A stretch of 64,000 bases of DNA from an uncultured Eubacterium sp. (GTDB lineage Bacteria; Bacillota; Clostridia; Lachnospirales; Lachnospiraceae): the NCBI GenBank assembly GCA_900545725.1, contig URAI01000001.1, positions 73,437 through 137,436 of the forward strand, in the 5' to 3' direction. A program made the position numbers and the translations under genes. The notes under the pieces were generated by a model. The model saw only the letters and a list, made by a program, of their open reading frames with translations, ran no database searches and had not been told where the DNA came from. Shown in pieces: positions 16,690-26,792 of the stretch. How positions within the stretch are numbered: the first letter of the stretch is position 1; the number at the start of each line of letters is the position of its first letter.

Positions 16690-19410
16690 TCAGAATAACT
16701 GAATAATCCGTATAATTATCTGATAAATCAATGCCGGTACTGCTGCTATAACAGGTATTAAAAACATTGCTACAACCACTGCATTAAGAAGCTGGAAATA
16801 TACAAATTCTCCACAATATTTGAATATATTTGGTACATTTATCTTCTTGAAATGATTAATAACCACGCAGAGTATTGTAATAATAAGCACTGCAAGTGAT
16901 ATTATAAGTCCTTCTTTTCTTCCTTTCGGATCAAATGTCATCTGTATAGTATTATCACCTGCATATATATTCACTCCTGTAAAAAGACCTGCAATTTCTC
17001 TTACCTTAGCTGTCTTACCATTAACTGTAACTTTCCAGTTATCACTATATATTACAGGAATAATTGCATAATTCTTAGATGCACTTCCCTTTAAAGTAAC
17101 CGTAAGTGAATTATTTGTATATGATACATTACATTCATCCTTCTGTTTTGTCTCACACATTGCTTTCATCTTATCCATGTTAAGCTTTGCAATTGTTGTC
17201 TCACTTACTTTCATATACCAAGGGTCGTCATATACTACCTTTACATTTACAGTTTCATTATTAAAGCAGCCAAGATATACAAGGTTATTGTTATAATCCG
17301 TAAAGTATGCCGTATTATTTACATCTCCTAATGTAGGTATGTTTACTTCTTCTCCATTTACATAGATATGCATTGAACTTATAAGCCATGAACAGTTGGC
17401 ATCACTGTTTCTGTTATTGATATCAACAATACTCATATATAATGCTTCATTACCATCTACTGTAAGGTCATATTCGGCTGTTGTAGATGTCCTGCTTATA
17501 GAGTAAGGCACACCTGTAACGAGTTCTTCCTTATCTCCTGTTATTGCTTTATACATAGCATTATGCATTGTCACCCAGTTACCGTTCATATTTTCTGTTG
17601 CTATCGAATTATCTACAGCCATTGCAAATGGCAGCTGGTAATTAGCCGTATATACGCTATAATCACCGGATGTATTCTTATATGTATACATAGTACTGTC
17701 AAGTGGAAGCTGGTTTACAGCCTCTGTAACATGAATTAATGCATTTGTAAATACTGTTCCGCCTGAATCTAACAGCCATAAGAAATATTTTGAATATCCC
17801 CATCCTTTTGCATAGCTTTGTGTATCTGACTGAAGTGCTGCCGTAAAGCTTGATAATGCACCCCTTCTTAATATAAGCGGATAGTTGGCATTAAGGCTTA
17901 TATCAGGATTAATAATTCTGTCTGTAGCAGACTCTGCAAGCCCGAGAGTATCATATACTTCGTTGGCATCCTGTACATAATCACCCACCTGATAATCCTC
18001 ATATGTGTAGAACTTTGGTGGTCCTATAAGTGCATATGCACCTATAAATAATTCTACAAATACAAGTACAACAACATGCCTGCAATTAAGGTCATCCCCA
18101 TCCTTACCAAGTCTTATAATATACATTACTGTAAGGACAATAAAGATAATTCCAAAGAAGATGATTGCTATAATCTCATTATTATCAGGTATTAAATTGT
18201 AGCCAATTGCATATACAATACAGACAGCAGCTGCAAATATTAACTGCTTCTTTATAAGTGACTTATCTGTTTCTCTGTCACGATACATCTTTTCTGCATA
18301 ATACGATGCAACTGATATCAATGTAAATGCAATTAAATAACCATTTCTTAACGAATAACCGTTATATGAACCAAAATGCCACATAAGGTTAGTTCCCTGA
18401 ACTATAACAGGAATTACCACAAGTGCTGTCGTAAGAAGCATTGTAATTGTCTTGCGTCTTTCTATACCCCAGTACTTACGCACTCCTGCCACAATTATTG
18501 CAATTACAAAAGACAGACCGAAAAACATCATCCATCTCTGGAATGCAGCCATAGTTCCATCAGATATAATTGCACTTGTAATCCAGCCCTTGTACTGGTC
18601 TAACAGGCTTGTGCCTGAACTTCCTCTTTGCGAGCTTGAAAGCTGCATCATAACAGGAATAAGCACAAAACATGAAAGTCCCATACCTGCCACGGTTCCT
18701 ATTCCGAGATCCCATATCTGATGCTTCCATTTTTTCTTCTGCTCACTTGTAAGAATATATATACCGCTAAGCATAAATATATATATAAGAGACATAGCTC
18801 CCAGATAATAATTCATTATAAACATGAGTGCAAGCATTATAATATAGAAAAGCTTCTTTCCCTGCTTCATCATATTCTCAAATGCAAGCATTAATAATGG
18901 AAATACAGCTACAACATCCATCCATGGTGTAAAGCATGAACCATATAATATTACATATCCCGAAAGTGAAAACATTACTGCAAATATTGTCTTTAAGCAG
19001 TCCTGAAGCCTTGCAAATTTGCTATCAAGATATATGTACATCGTCACTGACATACATACCATCTTTAATGCCGTAAGAATCGAAATACTCTCAAGTATAA
19101 GATTCCTTGGAATGAAATAAAGTAAAAGATTAAACGGACTTAACATAGTAAATGCCGATATACTCATGGAAACATTAGTTCCCAGCCCTGTATACCAGTC
19201 GAACCATATTGAAGCATTCCCATGCATCCAGTCCCACAGATGTGCATACAACGGTGCCACCTGCTGCATATTATCAAAATAATCTATTCTGTTGCTTCCA
19301 AATGGCCATATACCTTTAAATATCAGTGTAAATATTACAACTCCCAGTGTTATTAATCCCGGAATGGCACAATTCTTGATTTTTCCGGTAAGCGTACTTT
19401 TTTCTTTCAT
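16690..19410 (-). CDS. YfhO family membrane protein (GT-C type)
   Basis: 906 residues. The N-terminal half has about 11-12 membrane helices with the YfhO-like first loop 'YFDNMQQVAPLYAHLWDWMHGN.SIWFDWYTGLGTN'. It is followed by a large extracytoplasmic beta-rich domain and a helix near 'ILIISLAVLIITILCVVI'. The family is linked to attaching sugars to teichoic acid or lipid carriers outside the cell. In this locus it probably transfers a side-branch sugar from an undecaprenyl carrier. RBS AAGGAGTT precedes the ATG. Confidence 0.8.
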   Translation of the reverse strand: MKEKSTLTGKIKNCAIPGLITLGVVIFTLIFKGIWPFGSNRIDYFDNMQQVAPLYAHLWDWMHGNASIWFDWYTGLGTNVSMSISAFTMLSPFNLLLYFIPRNLILESISILTALKMVCMSVTMYIYLDSKFARLQDCLKTIFAVMFSLSGYVILYGSCFTPWMDVVAVFPLLMLAFENMMKQGKKLFYIIMLALMFIMNYYLGAMSLIYIFMLSGIYILTSEQKKKWKHQIWDLGIGTVAGMGLSCFVLIPVMMQLSSSQRGSSGTSLLDQYKGWITSAIISDGTMAAFQRWMMFFGLSFVIAIIVAGVRKYWGIERRKTITMLLTTALVVIPVIVQGTNLMWHFGSYNGYSLRNGYLIAFTLISVASYYAEKMYRDRETDKSLIKKQLIFAAAVCIVYAIGYNLIPDNNEIIAIIFFGIIFIVLTVMYIIRLGKDGDDLNCRHVVVLVFVELFIGAYALIGPPKFYTYEDYQVGDYVQDANEVYDTLGLAESATDRIINPDISLNANYPLILRRGALSSFTAALQSDTQSYAKGWGYSKYFLWLLDSGGTVFTNALIHVTEAVNQLPLDSTMYTYKNTSGDYSVYTANYQLPFAMAVDNSIATENMNGNWVTMHNAMYKAITGDKEELVTGVPYSISRTSTTAEYDLTVDGNEALYMSIVDINNRNSDANCSWLISSMHIYVNGEEVNIPTLGDVNNTAYFTDYNNNLVYLGCFNNETVNVKVVYDDPWYMKVSETTIAKLNMDKMKAMCETKQKDECNVSYTNNSLTVTLKGSASKNYAIIPVIYSDNWKVTVNGKTAKVREIAGLFTGVNIYAGDNTIQMTFDPKGRKEGLIISLAVLIITILCVVINHFKKINVPNIFKYCGEFVYFQLLNAVVVAMFLIPVIAAVPALIYQIIIRIIQLF

Positions 19411-19490
19411 ACAACTCCTTATTACATCGCTATACTATATATATCAAATATATTCTAAGCATTTAATCATGTGAATTTATATACTAATCC

Positions 19491-19541
19491 TCATTTATGA
19501 ACTTTGGAAAATAATCGCATCAGCATTATTTTTCACACTAA
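19491..19541 (-). repeat. 51-bp repeat upstream of the YfhO gene
   Basis: Identical to the complement of 11973-12023. On the minus strand it reads toward the YfhO gene and ends in AAATGAGGATTAG, which looks like a ribosome binding site followed by a very short open frame. It corresponds to the 5' module of the leader elements, without the pseudoknot module. Confidence 0.6.
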
Positions 19542-19577
19542 ATATTTCTCTTTAAAATATTACAACATATACAACTT

Positions 19578-20156
19578 TTAACCCAGCTTCGTACTCCATA
19601 AATTAAAACTGCAGTTATCCGCTTCAAATCTTATTGTGACAAGTCTATCATTCTCTATTGCAGATGTCTTAAATGTATATGTTCCTTTACCTTCAAACAT
19701 TCCTGCATATGTATCATTAATATATACTTTAACATAACCCTCTCCGGTAAAGTTCTTTATTTCTGCCGTATAATCTGCATCATATATTATTCCATCAGTC
19801 TTTGGCAGATAGTATATATATGATGTCGTATTATCATTAACACTTCCCTCATACTGCTCTTCCTGCCAGCCCTTACCCTTGCGGCGGCATACTGTATAAG
19901 TTACATCCTGTCCGTTCCTGTCCTTAAGACCTGTGCATATCTCTTCTGTTCCCGGCTTATAAGACAATCTGCCGTATCCTGGCCAGTCTGATAATTCATG
20001 TGTTATATAATACATTCTGTACTCAATACCAACATCGGGATGGCTTCCCCACCATAAAACTACAAGATAGAATATGACAAGTATGGCAGATATAATATAG
20101 GCTGTCATTTTAAGCCATTTTTTTTTATTATGATTATTCTCTTTGTTATTACTCAT
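19578..20156 (-). CDS. Small membrane-anchored protein of unknown function
   Basis: 192 residues from the ATG after GGTGATTTA. A short basic N terminus and one membrane segment (about 16-40, 'MTAYIISAILVIFYLVVLWWG') are followed by a beta-rich outer domain with 'GEGYVKVYINDTYAGMFEG'. I do not recognise a family. It follows the fused ManC/PMI gene by 10 bp and so belongs to the polysaccharide transcript. A role in glycan assembly on the outer face is a guess from position. Confidence 0.6.
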   Translation of the reverse strand: MSNNKENNHNKKKWLKMTAYIISAILVIFYLVVLWWGSHPDVGIEYRMYYITHELSDWPGYGRLSYKPGTEEICTGLKDRNGQDVTYTVCRRKGKGWQEEQYEGSVNDNTTSYIYYLPKTDGIIYDADYTAEIKNFTGEGYVKVYINDTYAGMFEGKGTYTFKTSAIENDRLVTIRFEADNCSFNLWSTKLG

Positions 20157-20166
20157 TAAATCACCA

Positions 20167-22518
20167 CTATACATGTGTAACTATACATGAACCATTTCCT
20201 GATATTGTTACTGTTCTCTTTCCGGCACTGATAAAGAAACTGTCACCTGCCTTATATGACATGCTCTCTCCACTTGCTTCTTCAGTAATAGTACCCTCAC
20301 CTGCAATAAATAATACTGAAATGAATGAAGCTTCATCGACTACAAGCTTAACTTCCTTAAATATCTCATACTTGAAACATTCAAAATATTTACACTGTAC
20401 GAGTCTTTCCTGTGAATAATTCTCATTTTCTTCAAGCATTACTTCACTGTTATTGTCCTTTACATATGCTTTGGTATCTACAACATCCAGTGCCTTTGCC
20501 ACATGCAGCTCTCTTGGATTACCGAACTTATCTCTTCTGTCATAATCATACATACGGTATGTACTGTTAGAGTTCTGCTGTATCTCGCATATTAATATGC
20601 CCGCTCCGATTGCATGTATAGTTCCGGCCTTAACCATTACTACATCACCCGGCTTTACATCTATTCTGTTAAGTACTTCTGTAATTGTATTATTCTTAAT
20701 TCTCTCTTCTATCTCTTCTTTGGATACTTCCTTTGAAAGTCCGCAATACAGATAAGAATCCGGCTCACAGTCGATTACATACCACATTTCGTTCTTGCCA
20801 TATTCACCTTCATTTTCAAGGGCATACTCATCATCAGGATGTATCTGTATAGACAACGCCTGCTTGGCATCAATAAACTTAATAAGTACAGGAAATCTGT
20901 CCTGTGCCTGACACTTCCAGCCCAATGCCTCTTTGCCTATAATTGACAGATAATCATTAAATAACATTCCCTTATATCTGCCTGTTGCAATACGGCTCTG
21001 TCCGTCAGGGTGTGCTGATAATTCCCAGCTTTCACCTATAACATCATAGTCACATTTCTTGCCAAATACTGTTCTTAACTTAGTTCCACCCCACAGATTA
21101 TCCTTAAATGCAGGGTCAAGCTTTACAATAGGTGTATTCTTTTCAACTATATAATTTTCTTCTGTATCGGAATTATTATATATCTTGACCATATCATTTT
21201 CAGATATTGTTTCACCTATGCCTATCTCAATAATTACAACATTCTTATCGGTCTTATTAGCAACCTTGTGCTTCATTCCTATTGGTACAAATACACTTTC
21301 ATACTTATGATAGTCCTGTGTATCATTACCCAGTGTGATTGTTGCTGTTCCCTCCACTACAGCCCAGTGTTCACTTCTGTATTCATGCTGGTGCAGGTTC
21401 ATGCTCATCCCCGGAAATACCGTAACCTTCTTAACCTTATATCCTTCAGAATATGTAAGAAGCTCATGTATTCCCCACTCTCTGTACGATAATCTGTTAT
21501 AGTCAAAATATGTCTTATATTTTTCTGAATTATCCTGAATTATATTCTTAATTCCATCTACATTATCCTTAGAAGATACATATACCGCATCCTCTGTATT
21601 AACAACTACAACATCCTTAACATCATTAGTTACAACTAACTGTCTGTTTGCACTATTAATTACAGTTACATTATCACAGTCATTTTTAATTACATAGTCA
21701 TTATGTGACACACTTGTATTCTCATCAAGGTCTGATACATTGCCGACATCTTTCCATCTGATATGTGCTTCTACCACCTTAATATCCGGCTTGCTTTCAA
21801 GAATAAACTTTTCTATGCTTCCCTCCGGAATATCCTTCATTACCTTTTCAGAAAACTTAACGGTTCTTCTTATTGCAGGCACTCTTCTTTTGGCACTGCG
21901 GCATGTATTATAAAGTTCCGGTGCATACTCCTTTGCAGCATTGAGCATATCTCCGGCACGGTATATAAGCATACCACTGTTCCATAAGAAACCGTCATCA
22001 TAACCGAAATTCTGCTCATTGCCTAATTTAATCTTCTCTATAAACTTAAGAACATTCTGTTCCTGTCTTAGAATATATCCATAATTGACATTAGCCTTGC
22101 CCGGTTTAATACCGATTGACACGATATTCCCCTCCTTTGCAAGTTCTTTTGCCTCAATTATGGCATCCTTATATTCTGAGCCCTCAATTAAGTTATCTGC
22201 CGTTACAGTAAATATAAGCTCTGACTGATTATATAACATGCTTCCAAGCATAATAGCTGCTGCCGTACCCTTGGAATTACCTTCAAGAATTACTCTGTAC
22301 TTAAGGCTCTGAAAAGCCTTCATCTGACCGTTTACAATATTTCTATAAGCTTCCTTTGTAACAATGATAAACTCATCACAAAATGGCATATTCCTTACAA
22401 CGGTCTCCTGAAGCAGTGAACGTCCTTCCTTAATATTCATAAACTGTTTAGGATAATTCTTCCTCGACAGCGGCCATAAGCTGTCACCACTTCCACCTGC
22501 CAATATTACACACTTCAT
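20167..22518 (-). CDS. Fused mannose-1-P guanylyltransferase / cupin / type I mannose-6-P isomerase
   Basis: 783 residues from the ATG after AAATGAGGTTTATT. Domains in order: a ManC-like nucleotidyltransferase (about 1-290), a cupin of PMI type II (about 340-445, with 'SMNLHQHEYRSEHWAVVEGTATI') and a complete ManA-type isomerase (about 455-783, with 'LSIQIHPDDEYA'). The expected product is GDP-mannose. However, the nucleotide-binding signature reads GGSGDSLWPLSR instead of GGxGTRLWPLSR, and the FVEKP motif reads FIEKIK, so the first domain may be inactive or changed in specificity. The isomerase motifs look intact. Confidence 0.8.
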   Translation of the reverse strand: MKCVILAGGSGDSLWPLSRKNYPKQFMNIKEGRSLLQETVVRNMPFCDEFIIVTKEAYRNIVNGQMKAFQSLKYRVILEGNSKGTAAAIMLGSMLYNQSELIFTVTADNLIEGSEYKDAIIEAKELAKEGNIVSIGIKPGKANVNYGYILRQEQNVLKFIEKIKLGNEQNFGYDDGFLWNSGMLIYRAGDMLNAAKEYAPELYNTCRSAKRRVPAIRRTVKFSEKVMKDIPEGSIEKFILESKPDIKVVEAHIRWKDVGNVSDLDENTSVSHNDYVIKNDCDNVTVINSANRQLVVTNDVKDVVVVNTEDAVYVSSKDNVDGIKNIIQDNSEKYKTYFDYNRLSYREWGIHELLTYSEGYKVKKVTVFPGMSMNLHQHEYRSEHWAVVEGTATITLGNDTQDYHKYESVFVPIGMKHKVANKTDKNVVIIEIGIGETISENDMVKIYNNSDTEENYIVEKNTPIVKLDPAFKDNLWGGTKLRTVFGKKCDYDVIGESWELSAHPDGQSRIATGRYKGMLFNDYLSIIGKEALGWKCQAQDRFPVLIKFIDAKQALSIQIHPDDEYALENEGEYGKNEMWYVIDCEPDSYLYCGLSKEVSKEEIEERIKNNTITEVLNRIDVKPGDVVMVKAGTIHAIGAGILICEIQQNSNSTYRMYDYDRRDKFGNPRELHVAKALDVVDTKAYVKDNNSEVMLEENENYSQERLVQCKYFECFKYEIFKEVKLVVDEASFISVLFIAGEGTITEEASGESMSYKAGDSFFISAGKRTVTISGNGSCIVTHV

Positions 22519-22571
22519 AATAAACCTCATTTCCACTCTTAACTGAATGTTGGTATCATATCATTTATTTG

Positions 22572-23525
22572 TTAATTTTCTGTGTTCTTACTATCAAAAT
22601 TAATTCTTTCTTCTTCAACGACCAGCGGTCTGTTCATAAGTCTCTTATTAATACTTAATATATATTCGCCCATAAGTCCGATAAATACAAGCTGCAATGA
22701 CCCCATAAAACATACAATCAATATAAGTGGTACCATCCCCGCCTGAAAACGGTTCCAATACATAAGTTTCATTATAAAATATACAATTGCAATAACTACA
22801 CTTGCAAAGCATGATATAGCACCTACAAATGTAGCAAGTCTTAAACCAATCTTAGTATAAGATGTAAAGCTTAACATCGCAGCATCATATAATGTATAGA
22901 AATTATTATGTGTCTTTCCTGCCCTTCTCTGCGGCTGTGTATATTCTATCTCTGTTCTTTTAAAACCTAATTCTCCGACTATTCCCCTGATAAATGGAAT
23001 CGGATCCTTTAAATCCCTTAATACTTTTACAAATGACTTATCATACAGTCCAAAACCTGTAAACTGTTCAATCTGTTCTACTGATGACATCTTCTTGATA
23101 AGCTTGTAATAACATGCACGTAGAAAATACATTATTGGATTTTCTTTACTCTTAGTCTTTACAGCACATACAATCTTATATCCCTCTTCCCACTTTGCTA
23201 CAAGCTCTGGTATTAATTCTATAGGATCCTGAAAATCTGCACATACCGGAATTGTACAATCACCCTCTGTCTGTAATATACCATAATATGGTGAATTAAA
23301 CTGTCCAAAGTTCTTTGCATTAAATATTGCTTTAATTTTGTGATTTTTTTCACAAATCTGTCTTAACTTAACCCTTGTCGTATCTGTTGAATCATTATCT
23401 ATAAACAGAATCTCATAATCGTATTGTGGAAGATCCTTAGCAAACATATCTATTAATGCTTCGCTTATAGGTATAACATTTTCTTCCTCATTATAACAAG
23501 GTACCATTATGCTTATTTTTTTCAT
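22572..23525 (-). CDS. DPM1/GtrB-type polyprenyl-phosphate glycosyltransferase
   Basis: 317 residues. The GT2 catalytic domain (1-220) has 'IMVPCYNEEENV', 'DNDSTD' and a QDP motif ('ADFQDP'), and two C-terminal membrane helices follow. This is the layout of enzymes that move a sugar from a nucleotide donor onto undecaprenyl phosphate. Its ATG overlaps the stop of the SDR gene (TAATG), so the two are translationally coupled. That makes the sugar made by the upstream CDP pathway a likely donor (inference). Together with GtrA and a GT-C enzyme it would form a three-part decoration system. Confidence 0.8.
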   Translation of the reverse strand: MKKISIMVPCYNEEENVIPISEALIDMFAKDLPQYDYEILFIDNDSTDTTRVKLRQICEKNHKIKAIFNAKNFGQFNSPYYGILQTEGDCTIPVCADFQDPIELIPELVAKWEEGYKIVCAVKTKSKENPIMYFLRACYYKLIKKMSSVEQIEQFTGFGLYDKSFVKVLRDLKDPIPFIRGIVGELGFKRTEIEYTQPQRRAGKTHNNFYTLYDAAMLSFTSYTKIGLRLATFVGAISCFASVVIAIVYFIMKLMYWNRFQAGMVPLILIVCFMGSLQLVFIGLMGEYILSINKRLMNRPLVVEEERINFDSKNTEN

Positions 23526-24457
23526 TACTTTGAATTACCTTTCATATTCATCTTGCACCATTCAACAGTTTCTTTAATTCCCTGTCTGAAAGTATATTCA
23601 GGCTTAAATCCTGTATCACGTGTAAGTTCTTCTATATCTGCACAAAGATACATAACCTGCTTGTCTGAATATGGAATCTCTCCATATCCTATACCGGCCT
23701 CCTTATTGACTGCATCTTTGATATTTTCTATATAATCCTTAAGCTGACTTACCTGACCGCTTCCTATACAATAAGTCTTTCCATTTATCCCACTCTTACC
23801 TATAAGATACATAGCAAGTGCCGCATCCTTGGAATACAGGTAATCCCACATCTGTTCTCCCCTTGTGCATGACGGCTTTTCACCTCTTAACAGCTTATAT
23901 ATGGTACTCATTACCATTGTATTCTCACCATCATATGGTCCATATATGCTTAATATCCTTGTCCATACATGTCTTATGCCTTCCTGCTCACATAGCACTC
24001 TTGTCATCTGTCCGGCACATAACTTTGCCATTCCATATCCATTTTCAGGAAATGCAGGAACCTTTGCATTTAACTTCCCCTCATATCTTCCATATTCCGC
24101 CTGTGAACCAGCTCCTACAAATGCTTCACAGCCAAGTAAAGCCGCAGCCTTCACTGCATCAAGCGCATATTTTACATTCAGGTTCTGACCGTACATATTG
24201 TTACGGCTGTTGCCAAATGTTCCATCCCATCCAAAATGATAGAACACATCTGCCGGTCCCTCTATCATGTCAGCAAGCCTGTCCAGATTACACAAGTCAC
24301 ATTCGACCTTTGTAATCATATCATTAACAGGTATTCTGTCTGCTCTCTTAGAGCCGGGTCTTACTACCGCCACGACCTCTACGCCTTCTTTTATAAGTCT
24401 GTCAATTAATGCTATACCTATAGACCCGGTCGGCCCGGTAATAACTGCTCTTTTCAT
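23525..24457 (-). CDS. NAD(P)-dependent SDR sugar reductase/epimerase
   Basis: 310 residues of the extended SDR family. The nucleotide loop GPTGSIG is at 8-14, Ser118 lies in 'GAGSQAEYG', and the catalytic pair Tyr141-x3-Lys145 is in YGMAK. In this position a 4-keto-reductase acting on a CDP-dideoxy sugar is expected, comparable with YerF or the abequose/paratose synthases; the true substrate cannot be read from the sequence. Its leader is the structured element copy B. It is coupled to the DPM1-type gene. Confidence 0.75.
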   Translation of the reverse strand: MKRAVITGPTGSIGIALIDRLIKEGVEVVAVVRPGSKRADRIPVNDMITKVECDLCNLDRLADMIEGPADVFYHFGWDGTFGNSRNNMYGQNLNVKYALDAVKAAALLGCEAFVGAGSQAEYGRYEGKLNAKVPAFPENGYGMAKLCAGQMTRVLCEQEGIRHVWTRILSIYGPYDGENTMVMSTIYKLLRGEKPSCTRGEQMWDYLYSKDAALAMYLIGKSGINGKTYCIGSGQVSQLKDYIENIKDAVNKEAGIGYGEIPYSDKQVMYLCADIEELTRDTGFKPEYTFRQGIKETVEWCKMNMKGNSK

Positions 24458-24607
24458 ACTAACCCCATTCCGCAGGCATTCTAATATCTAGTACATCTCA
24501 GACCAAATGTCAGATTTGGTTCTGTGATAAGGGCTGCTTTGTGACGCCTGCGGCACAAATAGCCGTGTGATAAAATAAGCCATTGAGCTTATTTTTTACA
24601 CTATCAT
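24458..24607 (-). promoter_or_regulatory. Structured leader element, copy B (full)
   Basis: On the minus strand: an AAATAAGC/GCTTATTT hairpin; GGCT and TTTGTG pairing with CACAAA and AGCC around the loop CCGCAGGC; a stem of CAGA and CCAAAT with ATTTGG and TCTG around CTGAC; then GCCTGCGG (24477-24470), an exact complement of the loop, followed by AATGGGG and the ATG at 24457. All parts agree with copy A at 13840, with paired differences in the second stem. Confidence 0.55.
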
Positions 24608-24704
24608 CATTTTTCCGGCAAATTTATTTTTAATATACGACAAATATCCACACCTGCGGTTTTTCTTTGTAATTGCTGCTTATCTGCCTCATAGACAAAC
24701 GGCT

Positions 24705-24740
24705 GTATGGGAAATTATCATTTTAAATAATTTCCCATAC
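24705..24740. terminator. Hairpin after the TPP enzyme gene
   Basis: GTATGGGAAATTAT (24705-24718) pairs perfectly with 24727-24740, with an 8-base loop. It lies just after the stop of the TPP enzyme gene. No T-run follows, so termination is uncertain; the stem may instead protect the 3' end of the transcript. Confidence 0.5.
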
Positions 24741-24765
24741 AACTATTATACTTCTCTTTGATATA

Positions 24766-26625
24766 TTATGATATCGGATCGATTATCATATTCTTCCTGA
24801 ATTCATCCCTGTCAAGAAATGGAGCAAGATCCTCAAGTGGAGGTGATACAAGCGTTCCATCCTCTAATCTCTTTGTTGATGACTTCGGCTCAAAATTCTG
24901 TTCTGTGGATACAAATATCTCACATATAACAGGGCCTTTCATGCCAAGTGCTTTATCAATTGTCTCATCCAGCTTATCATTGCCATCACAGCTAAGATAC
25001 GGATATCCATATGCAGGTGCGAGCTTTGACATATCAGGGAAACTCAAATCTCCGCTTTGTGGTCCAATGCCTACAAAATTCTTATTAAACAGATTAGTCT
25101 GTGTCTGTCTTATTGAATGATATCCCTGATTATTAATTAAGAATATCTTAATTGGCATCTTATGATGAATAACTGTCTGAAGTTCCTGAATATTCATCTG
25201 AATACTTCCATCACCGGTTACAAGGATTATATCCTTTACCGAATCATCTGTAAGGCTTCTTCCATATAATGCTTTATCGCCATGCTCTGCAACTGCTGCA
25301 CCTATAGCTGCCGGAAGGTCATAGCCCATTGAAGCTATCGCAGAATTAATGATAAATCTCTGATCCTTCTTAATAACGTATGCATGGCTTCCCACAACAC
25401 ATGCAGAACCGTTACCGACAACTGTTACCTGTCCTTCGCTTAGACGGCTGCTTAATTCTTTAATAAATGCATATACATTGGCATGGTTCTTATCTTCATA
25501 ATGCTTAGGAAGCACTACAGGATAATTCTTCTTCCACTGCTGGCATCTTTCAATCCAGTCATTGCCTGTAAATACCTTTTCACCGGTCTTTTCAAGACGT
25601 GCTGCCATTTTTTCAAGAAGTTCCTTAGCATCTGCCCATACAGGCATATCTACGTGAAGTGTAGGCTTTTTCATCTCATCTTCACATACATCATTCATTA
25701 TAACATAAGCCTCTCTTGCCCATGTCTTCCAGTTATAGCCGACCTGCCTTATGCTAAGTCTGTTACCAATGGCAAATACAAGGTCAGAATTCTGTACAGC
25801 AAAATTACCAGCCCTGTCACCCATAATTCCGCCTCTTCCTACATAGAGCGGATGTTCATCATATATCTCATCTATACTGTCCCAGCCTGTAGCAACAGGA
25901 ATATTAAGAAGTTCAACAACCTTCTTGAAGCTCTCATAACCGCCTGATATACGGATACCATTTCCTGCATATAACACAGGACGTTTGGCATTTTTAATCT
26001 TATCTATAATCGCATCCACCTGTTCATCTGTCACATGTGGTGCAAGCTGTGCTTCATATTCAGCAGGGTCGAAGCCCTCTAGTTCATCTGTATCTACATA
26101 AAAGCCCTGAAAATTCACAGGTATATCTATCCAGCATGGTCCCGGTCTTCCTGTTGTAGCAATATATAACGCCTTCTCCATGCAATATCTTATCTGCTTA
26201 GGGTCTGTTACCATCTGTGCATACTTTGTCATAGCGGCAGCCGACTTAGTAATATCAAATTCCTGATCACCCATAGCTCTTATATTAAGTCCTGTACTTC
26301 TCGCAGTTGTATCATAACGCACCTGACCCGATATAATAAGCATAGGAATAGAATCCAGATATCCGCCAACAACACCTGTCATCGCATTAGTTCCACCAGG
26401 TCCTGTTGTTACACACAATGCTGCAATCTTATTGTGTATTCTTGCATAGCTTTCTGCTGCAATTGCACAAGCCTGTTCATGGTGGTTATATACACATGTA
26501 AGGCCTTTCTGATGTCCCAGACTGTCATTAAGATGCATTGCACCTCCACCGGTTACAGTGAAAGCATGTGTTATTCCATTATCCACAAGAAATTGTGATA
26601 CATAATCAGATACTTTAATTTTCAT
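24766..26625 (-). CDS. Thiamine-diphosphate-dependent enzyme, YerE-like
   Basis: 619 residues from the ATG after AATGGAGATTACT; the frame runs open further upstream without a better start. The acetolactate-synthase fold shows the catalytic glutamate in 'YNHHEQACAIAAESYARI' (Glu50) and the TPP motif GDGSIQMN ending in NN. No small regulatory subunit gene is nearby, and the genes around make a CDP-3,6-dideoxy-4-ketohexose, so a role like YerE is likely: adding a two-carbon acetyl unit from pyruvate to the 4-keto carbon. Ordinary acetolactate synthase is the alternative, less likely here. Confidence 0.7.
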   Translation of the reverse strand: MKIKVSDYVSQFLVDNGITHAFTVTGGGAMHLNDSLGHQKGLTCVYNHHEQACAIAAESYARIHNKIAALCVTTGPGGTNAMTGVVGGYLDSIPMLIISGQVRYDTTARSTGLNIRAMGDQEFDITKSAAAMTKYAQMVTDPKQIRYCMEKALYIATTGRPGPCWIDIPVNFQGFYVDTDELEGFDPAEYEAQLAPHVTDEQVDAIIDKIKNAKRPVLYAGNGIRISGGYESFKKVVELLNIPVATGWDSIDEIYDEHPLYVGRGGIMGDRAGNFAVQNSDLVFAIGNRLSIRQVGYNWKTWAREAYVIMNDVCEDEMKKPTLHVDMPVWADAKELLEKMAARLEKTGEKVFTGNDWIERCQQWKKNYPVVLPKHYEDKNHANVYAFIKELSSRLSEGQVTVVGNGSACVVGSHAYVIKKDQRFIINSAIASMGYDLPAAIGAAVAEHGDKALYGRSLTDDSVKDIILVTGDGSIQMNIQELQTVIHHKMPIKIFLINNQGYHSIRQTQTNLFNKNFVGIGPQSGDLSFPDMSKLAPAYGYPYLSCDGNDKLDETIDKALGMKGPVICEIFVSTEQNFEPKSSTKRLEDGTLVSPPLEDLAPFLDRDEFRKNMIIDPIS

Positions 26626-26792
26626 AGTAATCTCCATTCCTATAATTATAAAAAAGCAGAGGTTGTTTATTAATTCTTGGTGTATTGCCATAGATGCCTG
26701 TTATACAAGTCTCTAGCCGTTACAGCCGGAATTAATCGACAACCTCCGCCATCTGCAATATACACCCGGTTTTTAACAAATATTAACTAATA

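Noticed and set aside
23818..24315. Plus-strand ORF of 165 codons antisense to the SDR gene
   Set aside because: Composition is His/Leu/Pro-rich without motifs, while the SDR frame holds intact catalytic residues.
24766..26625. Biosynthetic acetolactate synthase (ilvB)
   Set aside because: No ilvN/ilvH or other branched-chain amino acid gene is near, and the gene sits inside a CDP-sugar pathway; YerE-like activity is the better reading, though not proven.
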